Positions 1-9,978 of a stretch of 46,274 nucleotides of DNA are shown here, one piece after another. The stretch covers positions 1-46,274 of the forward strand of contig JACQDK010000001.1 in NCBI GenBank assembly GCA_016201135.1. Direction: 5' to 3'. The notes under the pieces are model-generated. The model was not told the DNA's origin. It searched no databases and was given only the letters and a program-made list of their open reading frames with translations. The stretch comes from Actinomycetota bacterium. Lineage in GTDB: Bacteria; Actinomycetota; UBA4738; HRBIN12. The position numbers and the translations under genes were made by a program. Every line of letters starts with the position of its first letter. The first letter of the stretch is position 1.

Positions 1-273
1 CAGAAGAAGCACGAGTTCGTGGTGCTCTCGACCAAGACCCCGGCGGGCGCGTTCCCGATCGTGTCCTTCGAAGGGGAGGCCAACCGCATCAACGAGGACG
101 CCAAGGGAGTCACCAACGTGGGCGAGACCGGGGACATGGAACCCGGGATGCAGAAGATGCTCACGATCGATCTGTCGGCCGGGCACTACGCCGTGGTCTG
201 CAACCTGCCGGGGCACTACGCGAACGGGATGCACCAGGACTTCTGGGTGACCCCTGCCCCGGCCGCCTTCTGA
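1..273 (+). CDS. Cupredoxin (blue copper) domain protein, N-terminus outside the window
   Basis: The frame is open from base 1, so only the last 90 residues are visible. They form a cupredoxin fold that carries electrons or binds copper, probably outside the membrane. Near the end is C-N-L-P-G-H-Y-A-N-G-M, giving Cys-x4-His-x4-Met, the usual type 1 copper loop. The His in the KHEFVV segment at the left edge fits the upstream His ligand, so all four ligands appear present. This pattern is typical of sulfocyanin/plastocyanin-like proteins of actinobacteria. Whether a signal peptide or further domains precede it cannot be seen. The next gene, on the opposite strand, is a flavin/iron-sulfur amine-dehydrogenase homologue, so an electron-transfer link is possible but only inferred. 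The stop is TGA. Confidence 0.85.
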   Translation, partial: QKKHEFVVLSTKTPAGAFPIVSFEGEANRINEDAKGVTNVGETGDMEPGMQKMLTIDLSAGHYAVVCNLPGHYANGMHQDFWVTPAPAAF

Positions 274-310
274 GGCGGGTCAAGGTCTCCCGTCTGCTCG
301 CGAGCGGATC

Positions 311-2508
<2,198 letters not shown>

Positions 2509-2856
2509 TCAGGTCAGGCCGAAGGAGCGGAACGCCATGACGAGGATGACTAGTACGATCACCGAGCCCAAGAGCTCGACGGCACCCAGGAAGAGGCCGA
2601 GCCTGTCGAGCACGCGACGCCGTGGCCGCCGTCATCCGGTGATCCCCGCCATCACCGCCACCAGCCCACCCACAGGGACGGATCCGAAGACGATCCGCTC
2701 TGCGGCGTTGGAGCTCAGCCCGAACCTGCCGGCCCCGCCGAGCACGATCCCAAGACCGAACGGGAGCAGCGCAGCCGCGATCGCGAGCACGGCCCAGGGA
2801 TTGCCGACGTCCCCGTCGCCGCCCCTGTCGCCGGAGACGGCTCGTTCATCGTGCAT
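2509..2856 (-). pseudogene. Small multi-pass membrane protein interrupted by an in-frame TGA
   Basis: The ATG at 2856 follows a GGAGCGGG element. The first part (74 residues, stop TGA at 2634-2632) has an acidic N-terminus and two hydrophobic segments, AVLAIAAALLPFGLGIVLGG and a second ending GGLVAVMAGITG. After the TGA the same frame runs on as RRPRRR, then a third hydrophobic segment (LGLFLGAVELLGSVIVLVIL), to a TGA at 2511-2509. A basic loop followed by a membrane helix is what a continuous three-helix protein would have, so I read this as one gene with a point-mutation stop. The alternative is two genes, the second starting at a GTG at 2613 (34 residues). No family is recognised; the layout resembles small DUF4190-like membrane proteins. 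Confidence 0.4.
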
Positions 2857-3020
2857 CCCGCTCCGTATAGCACTCACGCCCGCGCCGGGGCAAGACGTAA
2901 CTACTCACGTCCGGGTGATGGCGGCGGCGCGTGGGAGCCTTGGCAGGCGGGCATCCCGCGACCGGCAGGTAGCGCTCCCTTCGGATGGCCCTTTGACGAG
3001 GAGGGGCACCTCCTCGACAG

Positions 3021-3472
3021 TCAGAGAGGCGGCGGCGGGAAAGGTACCACCGGGGCGGTCGCGCACGCCGCGGTGATAGACGACCCCGCGACAATCCCGA
3101 GCAGCAACCCTACGCATAAGCCGTAGAAGCGGAAGATGACCGGGACGAGCCCCATCCACTCGCACGAGTTGATTTTGGTAGGCCCAGAGTTCTACGTGCT
3201 GATCCAGACGACACCAGTGAGTGATCCGATCGTGGTTCCGATGATCGCGCCGAGGAACGCGGCGCTCATCACCCGTCTGAACGCCCGGGTTTGGAACGCT
3301 CCTCGATCAGCGGCAGCGGCGACGAGCCCCAAGCCGATCAGCAGTCCGAAGACGGCTCTTGATGCGCACCCACCTGGCGATGGCCGTAGACCCACCCGAG
3401 GGCGCAGCCAGCCGCAGCGAAGCCGACGATCCAGGCCATCTGACGGCTGCGTGTGTCCTGCGGCGCGCTCAT
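3021..3472 (-). pseudogene. Small membrane protein with one frameshift and one in-frame TAG
   Basis: It starts at an ATG at 3472 (MSAPQDTRSRQMAWIVGF). A glycine-rich hydrophobic segment ends at GWVYGHRQVG, where the frame is lost; adding one G to the GGG run near 3378 joins it to RAVFGLLIGLGLVAAAADR and FLGAIIGTTIGSLTGVVWIST. A TAG at 3194-3192 follows, yet the same frame continues through a polar loop (NSGPTKINSCEW) into MGLVPVIFRFYGLCVGLLLG, ending TGA at 3023-3021. The alternating hydrophobic segments and connecting loop suggest a single four-helix protein broken twice. A separate 44-residue gene starting at the ATG at 3155 is the alternative reading, but I see no good ribosome-binding site for it. 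No family is recognised. Confidence 0.4.
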
Positions 3473-3583
3473 TTCGGAATCGTACGCTCCGGTTCCCGCC
3501 AGGGCGACGACCCTGCAGCGGTTCTGCAGCAGCACTATCCTGCTCCCGCGCCTACCCACGCTGGCTCTACCGGGAAGGGACGG

Positions 3584-4282
3584 ATGTCAACCTCTCACTC
3601 ATCGTCGATACGACTTGCCGGGCTGCGTAGCCGGGTCCCGTCATTGCTCTGGCTGCGGCCGTCTAGATGGTGCGCGCGGATCTCGTGGCTCCTGCTGATC
3701 TTGGCGGTGACAGCTTGTGCTGGCCCCTCCGTCCCGTCGGGCACCGCGCTCGCTCTCGGGTACGAGACGACGATCATCATCGCTCCTATCGAGCCCGGAT
3801 CCCGGGTGGGTGTGTTCGTCATCCCACTGATCAATGTCACTAAGGAGGGGGTGACCATCCTGGGCATCGACGTCGAAGGCCCTGGGATCGGCGACGTCGT
3901 CGAAGTTGAGAAGGCGCAGATCGAGCCGGAGGGAAGAGGATTGTCCGCCTTCCCGAGCGGAATCTTCACGACAGATCCCCCGGTGAACCTGCTGCTCGAC
4001 GGGTGCCACTCTCCTCCATCCCCGATGCCCCTGGAGGGCTTCACTCTGGCGCCCGGGCAGCGCGTGAGGGTGTGGATGGTCCTGAAGGCCGGAAGTGAGG
4101 GCAAGTTCGAATCCACGCAGCAGCTGGTCACCTATCGATGGCAAGGAACGGAGTACCAGCAGAACATCGCCTTCTACTTCCGGGGCCGCGTAGTGGCGGG
4201 TTCCGGCGGACCGCCGATGGACAAGAGCGAGCGAGCGTGTCTCGACCAGACCACTCCCCTGAATCCCGATAGCGGGCAGTGA
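3584..4282 (+). CDS. Secreted lipoprotein of unknown function
   Basis: This is a 232-residue protein. The frame is open further upstream, but the ATG at 3584 is preceded by GGGAAGGGA at a good distance and gives a proper signal peptide: a basic N-region, a hydrophobic core (WLLLILAVTAC) and a lipobox-like L-A-V-T-A-C-A-G with Cys at about residue 44. It is therefore likely to be lipidated and displayed outside the membrane. The mature part has many beta-type segments (VGVFVIPLINVTKEGVTILG, FTLAPGQRVRVWMVLKAG) and reads like an immunoglobulin-like or DUF4352-type fold, though I cannot name the family. It faces two broken membrane-protein genes on the other strand, and its end is antiparallel to a short minus-strand frame. 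Confidence 0.65.
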   Translation: MSTSHSSSIRLAGLRSRVPSLLWLRPSRWCARISWLLLILAVTACAGPSVPSGTALALGYETTIIIAPIEPGSRVGVFVIPLINVTKEGVTILGIDVEGPGIGDVVEVEKAQIEPEGRGLSAFPSGIFTTDPPVNLLLDGCHSPPSPMPLEGFTLAPGQRVRVWMVLKAGSEGKFESTQQLVTYRWQGTEYQQNIAFYFRGRVVAGSGGPPMDKSERACLDQTTPLNPDSGQ

Positions 4283-4374
4283 GCCGACCGCACGTCTTCG
4301 ATCGTCAGGAACCACGGGAGCATCCTCGCCATGCCGCCGCCGTCGGCACCGCGCGTTTCGGTGATCCAGGCCAT
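4174..4374 (-). CDS. Short open frame with a strong ribosome-binding site, possible gene remnant
   Basis: The ATG at 4374 is preceded by AAGGAGGTAC, one of the best Shine-Dalgarno matches in the window. The 66-residue product begins MAWITETRGADGGGM and continues with WFLTIEDVRSA, which faintly resembles the start of excisionase-type helix-turn-helix proteins. It then turns arginine-rich and overlaps the 3' end of the lipoprotein gene on the other strand, so that part is probably not real coding sequence. It starts 77 bases from the tRNA-Ala fragment, where integrase or excisionase genes are commonly found. I take it as the possible 5' stump of a lost gene. The identity is a guess. Confidence 0.25.
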   Translation of the reverse strand: MAWITETRGADGGGMARMLPWFLTIEDVRSAHCPLSGFRGVVWSRHARSLLSIGGPPEPATTRPRK

Positions 4375-4450
4375 GTACCTCCTTCGGCACCGGGTGGGCA
4401 CTTGATTCTGGCCACCTACTGCCCACCAGTGCTGGTCAGAGGCTCCGTTA

Positions 4451-4494
4451 GTGGAGACGAGCGGACTCGAACCGCCGACCCGGCTTGCAAAGCA
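4451..4494 (-). repeat. Partial tRNA-Ala copy (3' half), candidate attachment-site remnant
   Basis: Bases 4451-4480 are identical to 8379-8408 in the tRNA-Ala(TGC) gene, in the same orientation. After a two-base difference the 12-base anticodon-loop stretch GCTTGCAAAGCA is also shared. The copy therefore covers the acceptor 3' strand, T arm, variable loop and anticodon loop, but not the D arm or 5' half, so it cannot be a working tRNA. A duplicated tRNA 3' half at a distance is the usual mark left by tyrosine-recombinase integration. Confidence 0.8.
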
Positions 4495-4565
4495 CCCAGG
4501 GCTGAGCGCTGTGCTGCCGCCGACTCTCGCAGGTTGGCGGCGAGCGTGCAGGCGAAGTCATCGCC

Positions 4566-5018
4566 TCAGTTGGAGGTGCGATCACGCACGTGAATACCAC
4601 CGTGCCAGGAGCTTGCCACCAAGACCACGGCTACCAGAACTGCGTTGACCCCCACCCACCAGCCCACGAACCCCCAGGTCTCCGCCCAGGCGCTGGAGGG
4701 GAAGCCTCCACAGCCGCCTCCGGAGCACCCATTCGCGAGCTGGTCCGCGGTCATCGAGTGGACGAACGCAAGAATCGTCAGCCATAACACAGTCCCAACA
4801 ACGGACATCCACAATCCAGCGACCGTCGCGCTGTCGGCACCGCGATCGGACAGTCGCTCGGCCCGCACGGACGACGCGGCGAGAAGAAAGGGGCCAAGCG
4901 ACAAGAACCCTAGGGTCAGCAAGGACACGGCGCCCAGGATCAGTGACACGCGGCCATCCTGCTCGGCCCTCGAAGGGACGGGTCTCGCCGAACCACGCGC
5001 CCTGCCACGCGTCGTCAT
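4566..5018 (-). CDS. Three-helix membrane protein, second gene of the island
   Basis: This is a 150-residue protein. An arginine-rich cytoplasmic N-terminus is followed by hydrophobic segments at about residues 24-50 (VSLILGAVSLLTLGFLSLG), 64-87 (VAGLWMSVVGTVLWLTILAF) and 115-137 (GFVGWWVGVNAVLVAVVLVA). A loop before the last helix has C-S-G-G-G-C-G-G, a possible disulfide or metal site. The start ATG at 5018 overlaps the helicase stop codon in ATGA, so the two are translationally coupled and probably work together. No family is recognised. In many defence operons a small membrane protein acts as the killing effector beside a nucleic-acid sensor; that is an inference from layout only. It could also be an unrelated DUF4190-like protein. 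Confidence 0.6.
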   Translation of the reverse strand: MTTRGRARGSARPVPSRAEQDGRVSLILGAVSLLTLGFLSLGPFLLAASSVRAERLSDRGADSATVAGLWMSVVGTVLWLTILAFVHSMTADQLANGCSGGGCGGFPSSAWAETWGFVGWWVGVNAVLVAVVLVASSWHGGIHVRDRTSN

Positions 5019-6605
5019 CGCCCCGTCGTCCCGCGAGCGTCACTGATCGCTCGACTGATCGCGGAGATGATGTTCTTCCCGCGGCGTTCGAATCCCAGGT
5101 CTTGCATCACCTGCGCCAAGACCTCGTCTTCGGTTCGCAGCAGAGTATCCGACTCGACCCACCTCACCAGAGACACGAGCTGGCGGTGAGTGTAGTAGCC
5201 AATCGGATGGTTCCGAGGGATCGGCGGACGGGATGTGCGCATGGGCACGCCCGCGCCCGAAGGCAGGTCCGGGTCTCCGGCCGGCCGCATCGAAGTCGAG
5301 CCACCCACCCGGCCGACTTGAGATCTTGCCAGGTCGTCTCGGTCGGCGGCCTCCACGGCCTCGTTGTAGGCGGCCAGGGTGATCGCCACGGCGGTCTCCT
5401 TGTTGGCAAACCAGTCTGCGGACCAGATGCGGTGGAACCGCCATCCCAGCCGCTCCAGTTGTTCTTGCCGCAAGCGATCACGGTCGCGCACTGTGGGTGC
5501 CAAGTGGTAACTCGCCCCATCACATTCGATCGCCAGGACGAACTCCCCTTGGCGCAGGGGGTGCTTCGCTGCGAAGTCGATCCAGTAGCCGGAGACGCCC
5601 AGCTTCGGGAGGAGGGGGATGCCTCGGCGGGTGAGCGTATCCCGGACGTCGATCTCGAATGGATTGAGGACAGGCTTGCTCAAGACCCGCTCTCCGAGGC
5701 TAGCTCCTCCGCTCTCCGCGTACTGGATGTAGGCGCGAAGGAGCCTTGCGCCCTGGGCCTTGAGCCGATCGGGGTCCATGTCGGCCGAGCCGAACGACGA
5801 GACCACCCTCAATCGCTTGCGGGCACGTGTCACGGCGACGTTGAGGCGTCGCTCCCCGCCCTCGTTGTTGATCGGCCCAAAGCGATAGAGCATCCGGCCG
5901 TCAACCGACTTGCCGTAGCCCACCGACAAGATGATCGCGTCCCGCTCGTCGCCCTGGACCCGCTCAAGGTTCTTGACGAAGAAGCGCTCCTCTCTTGCCT
6001 CAGAGAAGAACTCCTCAAGATCGGCGCGGTCCGTCAGGGCGAGGCGCAGCGCTTCCTCGATCCGGCTGGCATGCTTGATCCCCATGGCGATCACGCCGAG
6101 GGTCTGTTCGGGTTGGTTCTCCGCGTGCTCGATGATGAGCCGTACCACCTCGATGACCTCATCCGAGGCGCTGTCCTCCTGCCCGGGTTGACCCGGACGG
6201 AACACTACGGGAACGTGGCCTACGGGTTCACCTCCTCCGACGCCCGGGAACGTCGTAAGGCTGCCGTCGTAGAGGTAAGCGTTGGAGAAGGCGATGAGAC
6301 GTTCGTCATGGCTGCGGTAGTGCCAGGTCAGCATGCGGTAAGGAAGCAGCATCCCGAGGTTCTCAAGGACCGAGTCGAAGCCTTCGGTCGCCGCGAGCGA
6401 TGGCTGCTCCTCCTGCTCCTCTTCCTCCGAAGAGGCAGAGAGGAAGAAGGCCGTGGGCGGAAGCTGGCGCTCGTCTCCGGCCAGTACAAGGCGCTCCCCC
6501 CGCGCGATGGCCGGCACCGCATCCGCCGGCCGGATCTGGCTCGCCTCATCGAAGACAACGACGTCGAACAGCTGCTCCCCCGGAAGCACCTGGCTCACAA
6601 CCAAG
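5015..6605 (-). pseudogene. DUF4011-family helicase-nuclease, C-terminal part (after frameshift)
   Basis: About 530 residues continue the upstream fragment in another frame. They contain the SF1 Walker B (FDVVVFDEASQ), the motif III-type segment LVLAGDERQLPPTAFF, and later RecA2 motifs (VQGDERDAIILSVGYG, LNVAVTRARKRLRVVSS). A PD-(D/E)xK-like nuclease of the MTES_1575 type follows, with the visible residues GYWIDFA and LAIECDGASYH. A DUF3320-like tail closes the protein (LVRWVESDTLLRTEDEVLAQVMQDLGFERRGKNI). Related proteins are Upf1-like DNA/RNA helicases common in defence-rich regions. The frame on this side is open back to 6640, but sensible family sequence starts at SPLVVSQVLP next to the four-G run at 6605-6608. 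The stop overlaps the start of the membrane-protein gene. Without repair this half would not be translated as part of the helicase. Confidence 0.75.
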
Positions 6606-8288
6606 GGGCGAGAACACAGCGAGTGTGGCGGCAACCCCACGCCAGAGGTCTATCAGCGGTCGCCAGTCGTCCAGGCGGTCGGACAGGTTCATGGACGTCT
6701 CAGAAGCGCCTGCACGGACAGCTCGACTGGCGGCAGGAAGAGTGTGCTGGCGGATTCGTGCGATCGTGTCGATCGCGTCCGATGCCTCATCGGGACTCGT
6801 GACGTATGCGTTCGCCCAGGGACTGTCGCTCGAGGCCAACGTGAATCCCCCGAGTCCCGCGTAGGAGAAGAGGTTCTCCGAGGCGTCCCGGAAAACTTCC
6901 TTGGCCAGCCGGTTGAGCGGGTCTCCTCGCAACCGGAAATCTGTTCTTGCTGTCTCCGCTGTCCCGATGACGCCCACCTGAGCCTCGTAGACGCTCACGC
7001 CCCACGGCTCGCGGCGGCAGTGGAACGCCTCGGTACGGGAGTTCAGTTCGTCGCGGCGGCGTTCAAGCTGCTGTAGCTCAGTCCTCCGGTCGTTGAGAGG
7101 GATCGTTCCCGTGGCTCCCAAGCTCCGGGCCAACTCCTGTGCGACCTGACGACGAGCAGCGACACCACCGTGGAGATCGAAGACGAGGTCGGCCAGGCCA
7201 ACCTGGTCGAGGCGTCTTAGCACGGCCTCGATCGCCGCGCGCTTCTCGGCGACGAACAGCACTCGCTGCCCTCGAGCGGCAAGCGTCGCGATGAGGTTCG
7301 CGATCGTCTGGCTCTTACCCGTCCCGGGTGGGCCACGGACGATGAGGTCCTGCCCGGCTAGCACAGCGTTGATCGCGTAGTTCTGACTGGAATCCGCATC
7401 GAGAATGAGGAACTCGTCGGCGGGCGGTGTGTGATTCGGGTCCTCGAGGGATGCAGCGACCTGCGAGTAGCGCTCCCGGAGAGACTCGCGGGCGTCGTCG
7501 TCCCCGGCCAAGGCAGCGACAAGATCGTGAGCGACAAGAACCTCATACGCATCTTCCAGGTCGCGCACCATCGGCAGCTTCATGTAGGAGAACGTCCCGA
7601 GGACCATCTCGGTCGAGATATCGAACCCGGGCACGGCAGCCGCTTCGGCCTTGAGCCACCTGACTACCTCGTTCAGCTCTCGTGGGGTGTCGATGACCCC
7701 GTCGAGTTCGAGCTGCGACTGGTCGGGGACCAGCCCAAACTCACTCTCGAGGAAATGAAGGAGGGTCGGACTAATCTGCATCTCGCCTGTTAGAACGAGG
7801 TCGAAGTCGTCTTGTGCCGCGCCGCGTGGGTTCACGATGGCGGGCCGCAGAAGGACGGGCGCTCGAGGCGTGCCCCTGCCGATACTGGCACTCCACGTCG
7901 CCATCGCATGCGCGAGAAAGAGGGTCTCGATGCCGCGTTCTTCGAAGTGCTCAAGGGCCTTCTTGTGGATCGCGCGGGCGCGGCGCCGCGCATCGTCCAA
8001 TCGCTCCGGGTCGGGGAAGAGCCTCGAGAGAGTGACCGACCGACCCTCCAAGAGGGTTTGCACGTGGGCCGTCTCACAGTCCGCGATGTCAAGCGTCCCC
8101 ACCTTGAGATCACGGTAGTAGAGGAGGTTGTTGCGCCCGCCAAGATCAACGAGCTGCTTCTTCCAGTCATCCAGCGCCCTGCGGACGAGTCCTCGCCGGC
8201 GCTCGGATGAGGTGCTGCCATCGGCACCGCCCGCTGACAGGCCGTTCGGCTCACTGAAGGAGCCATGGTCTAGGTCTGACTCGGACAA
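6605..8288 (-). pseudogene. DUF4011-family helicase-nuclease, N-terminal part
   Basis: About 560 residues with the DUF4011 domain at the start (ALDDWKKQLVDLGGRNNLLYY), then the SF1 Walker A GPPGTGKSQTIANLIA at about residues 319-334 and motif Ia (VLFVAEKRAAIEAV). The frame is open to 8420, but that would begin inside the tRNA; the TTG at 8288, behind AAGGGGG, is the first reasonable start. After LIDLWRGVAATLAVFSPL the frame is lost at a four-base C run on the coding strand; removing one C gives SPLVVSQVLP and the Walker B. Only about 255 residues separate Walker A and B, whereas relatives as I remember them carry a longer helical insertion here. The junction may therefore be a deletion rather than a simple one-base slip. 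Confidence 0.75.
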
Positions 8289-8376
8289 CTGACACGCCCC
8301 CTTGCCCTCTACGCGAGTATCTTCGTCGACGGCCGCGGGAGACTCAATCTCGACCGGAGCGGGGGATGACGGCAGC

Positions 8377-8452
8377 TGGTGGAGACGAGCGGACTCGAAC
8401 CGCCGACCCCCTGCTTGCAAAGCAGGTGCTCTACCAGCTGAGCTACGTCCCC
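8377..8452 (-). tRNA. alaT: tRNA-Ala (anticodon TGC)
   Basis: A full cloverleaf on the minus strand: acceptor GGGGACG pairs with CGTCTCC, including the G3:U70 pair that identifies alanine tRNA. The D arm, the anticodon stem CTGCT/AGCAG around TTTGCAA (anticodon TGC) and the T arm GGCGG-TTCGAGT-CCGCT follow, and CCA is encoded. In mycobacteria a tRNA-Ala also follows tRNA-Ile downstream of gyrA. Its 3' half is repeated at 4451-4494, marking it as an integration target. Confidence 0.97.
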
Positions 8453-8514
8453 GGGGGATGCGGGAAACGAGGCGGACCCATCGCCAGGCGGCCGCACCCG
8501 GATCTCAAGTGTAA

Positions 8515-8536
8515 CGAGCCCCGGCTCCGGGGCTCG
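8515..8536. terminator. Perfect GC-rich hairpin, possible terminator or attenuator
   Basis: The 10-base arms CGAGCCCCGG and CCGGGGCTCG are exact reverse complements around a two-base CT loop. It lies between the 5' end of tRNA-Ala and the lipoprotein gene that starts at 8664. There is no run of T after either arm, so classical intrinsic termination is uncertain. It could end transcription coming from either side or act as a structured leader element. Confidence 0.4.
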
Positions 8537-8663
8537 CAACACGGACCGGTCGCCCGAGGCCTGACGCAGGCACGGGCGAGACGGGGAGACCGGGTCCGGC
8601 GCAAGCGCGAGGCATCTCTCGCCCGTATCCCCTACCGTGGGCCATGCGATGAGGAGGAACACC

Positions 8664-9197
8664 ATGCAGAGGATCGGAACAACGGCGAGGGCCTTCGCGG
8701 CGGTTGCCGCGATCGCGCTGTCGCTCGCGGCGTGTGGGCACGGGTCTACGAACCCCGCTCCGGCTACCACGACGGCCGGCGCCGTCCCGGGCGCCACGAC
8801 GGCATCGACGTCGGTCGGGACCGACAAGGTCAAGCAGCTCGGGACCGTGCTCGACGCGCAGGGGCTGACCCTCTACCACAACACCCAGGAGACGAACGGC
8901 AAGATCGTCTGCACGGGATCGTGCGCCTCGACCTGGCCGCCCGTCGCCGTGACCGGGTCGCTCCCGAGCGCGCCCGCGGGCACGCAGGGCACGTTCGGCA
9001 CCGTCACCCGACCGGACGGCACGGAGCAGCTCACGTTCGACGGCATGCCCCTCTACACGTACGCGGGCGACGCGGGTCCAGGGCAGGCGACCGGTCAGGG
9101 CATAGGCGGGATCTGGTTCGCCGTCGGCCCCACGGGCTCGATCGAGACCAAGTCCGGCGGTGCTTCGGGCGGGTCGTCCTCGGGCAACGGCTGGTAG
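8664..9197 (+). CDS. Secreted lipoprotein with COG4315-type repeats
   Basis: This is a 177-residue protein. The ATG at 8664 sits 7 bases after AGGAGG, better than the upstream GTG and ATG. A signal peptide (MQRIGTTARAFAAVAAIALSLAACG) with lipobox L-A-A-C makes it an exported lipoprotein. After a Thr/Ala linker come two copies of a short domain with LDAQGLTLYHNTQETNGK and FDGMPLYTYAGDAGPGQ as matching cores, and C-T-G-S-C-A-S-T-W-P-P between them. This is the 'lipoprotein with Yx(FWY)xxD motif' family (COG4315), of unknown function, sometimes near copper or redox genes. The tail is rich in Gly and Ser. It is probably transcribed alone. Confidence 0.85.
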   Translation: MQRIGTTARAFAAVAAIALSLAACGHGSTNPAPATTTAGAVPGATTASTSVGTDKVKQLGTVLDAQGLTLYHNTQETNGKIVCTGSCASTWPPVAVTGSLPSAPAGTQGTFGTVTRPDGTEQLTFDGMPLYTYAGDAGPGQATGQGIGGIWFAVGPTGSIETKSGGASGGSSSGNGW

Positions 9198-9236
9198 GCC
9201 GGCGCGCTCTGGCGAGCTGCGCGGGCCCGAGCCGTC

Positions 9237-9797
9237 TCAGCGCATCGACCAGGTCGGCTGCTTCTTGTCGTCGGTGAACTGGATGAACGGGCTCCCGTCC
9301 ATCGCGAGGCCCACCACCGCGCGCAGGTTGCCGTCGCGGTCGAGCAGACGCAGCACCGGTGCGCCCTCGGCCGCAAGGCCCATCCGCACCCGCACGCGCC
9401 CACTCTTGTCGTACAGGCCCATCGTGGGCGAGCCCTGCTCGGCGAGCGAGTAGATCTCGGAGAGCTCGCCCTGCTTCACCTGCATCCCGAAGGTCGGCGA
9501 GGTCTCGGCGGCCAGACCGAACTTCGCCCGGATCTTCCCGTTCTTGTCCCCGAACGCGAGCGAGGCCGACCCGTCGGAGGAAAGGCCGAGCGTCGCCCGC
9601 ACCTTCCCGTCGTCGTCGCCGATCGCCAGGCCGGCCGAGCCATCGGCCGACAGCCCGAACCGCGCGCGGACGCGTCCTCCCGGATCGTGCAGCGACAGGA
9701 ACGGGGAGTCGTCGGAGGACAGGCCCAGGCGCAGGCGGACGTTGCCCTCGTCGTCGACGATCTCGATCTCTTCGGCTCGGACCGTGCGCTTCTTCAT
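9237..9797 (-). CDS. Protein made of seven 23-residue repeats
   Basis: This is a 186-residue protein with no signal peptide. After MKKRTVRAEE the whole protein is a regular repeat of exactly 23 residues of the form [x-h-x-D-x-x-G-x-h-R-h-x-h-G-L-s-x-D-G-S-P-x-h]. Seven copies are visible (cores GNVRLRLGLSSDDSP, GRVRARFGLSADGSA, GKVRATLGLSSDGSA, GKIRAKFGLAAETSP, GELSEIYSLAEQGSP, GRVRVRMGLAAEGAP, GNLRAVVGLAMDGSP), then a partial eighth. Copy five is the most diverged, as its Arg and Gly positions are lost. Such a pattern would form stacked beta strands, a solenoid or a beta-propeller-like array. I do not recognise a function. It is on the same strand as the DUF3352 gene, 181 bases downstream of it. 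Confidence 0.85.
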   Translation of the reverse strand: MKKRTVRAEEIEIVDDEGNVRLRLGLSSDDSPFLSLHDPGGRVRARFGLSADGSAGLAIGDDDGKVRATLGLSSDGSASLAFGDKNGKIRAKFGLAAETSPTFGMQVKQGELSEIYSLAEQGSPTMGLYDKSGRVRVRMGLAAEGAPVLRLLDRDGNLRAVVGLAMDGSPFIQFTDDKKQPTWSMR

Positions 9798-9978
9798 GGC
9801 GGGAAGGTCGCCGGCGTTGCCGGGAACCGGCGCGCGAGTATCGTCGCTCGCCGGAGGGTCCGGCTCAAGGAGGCGGACCGGGGAAATGGCCCGAGAAGTG
9901 AGAAACCGCCGGAACCCGGGACGTTATCCAGCGGCCGGCTGGGGTGTCAACCCGGACCGCCGCTCTTGTCACTCCCTT

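Larger units (their letters stand above)
4451..8408. mobile_element. Putative tRNA-Ala-anchored genomic island carrying a helicase-nuclease gene
   Basis: The segment lies exactly between the 3' half of the intact tRNA-Ala(TGC) and its direct repeat. It holds two minus-strand genes, a DUF4011-type helicase fused to a nuclease and an overlapping membrane-protein gene. Sample lines inside it (5041-5100 and 7381-7440) each count 35 G+C in 60, against 46-47 in 60 for lines in recF and the NUDIX gene. No integrase, relaxase or phage structural gene is present, so if it moved it has lost its own recombinase or was mobilised by another element. Confidence 0.55.

Noticed and set aside
4100-4120. AAGTTCGAATCCACG, like a tRNA T-arm
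   Set aside because: It lies in the lipoprotein coding sequence and no cloverleaf can be formed.
5081-5100. GTTCGAATCCC, like a tRNA T-arm
   Set aside because: It is inside the helicase gene, encodes LGFERR on the other strand, and no acceptor or anticodon stems can be built around it.
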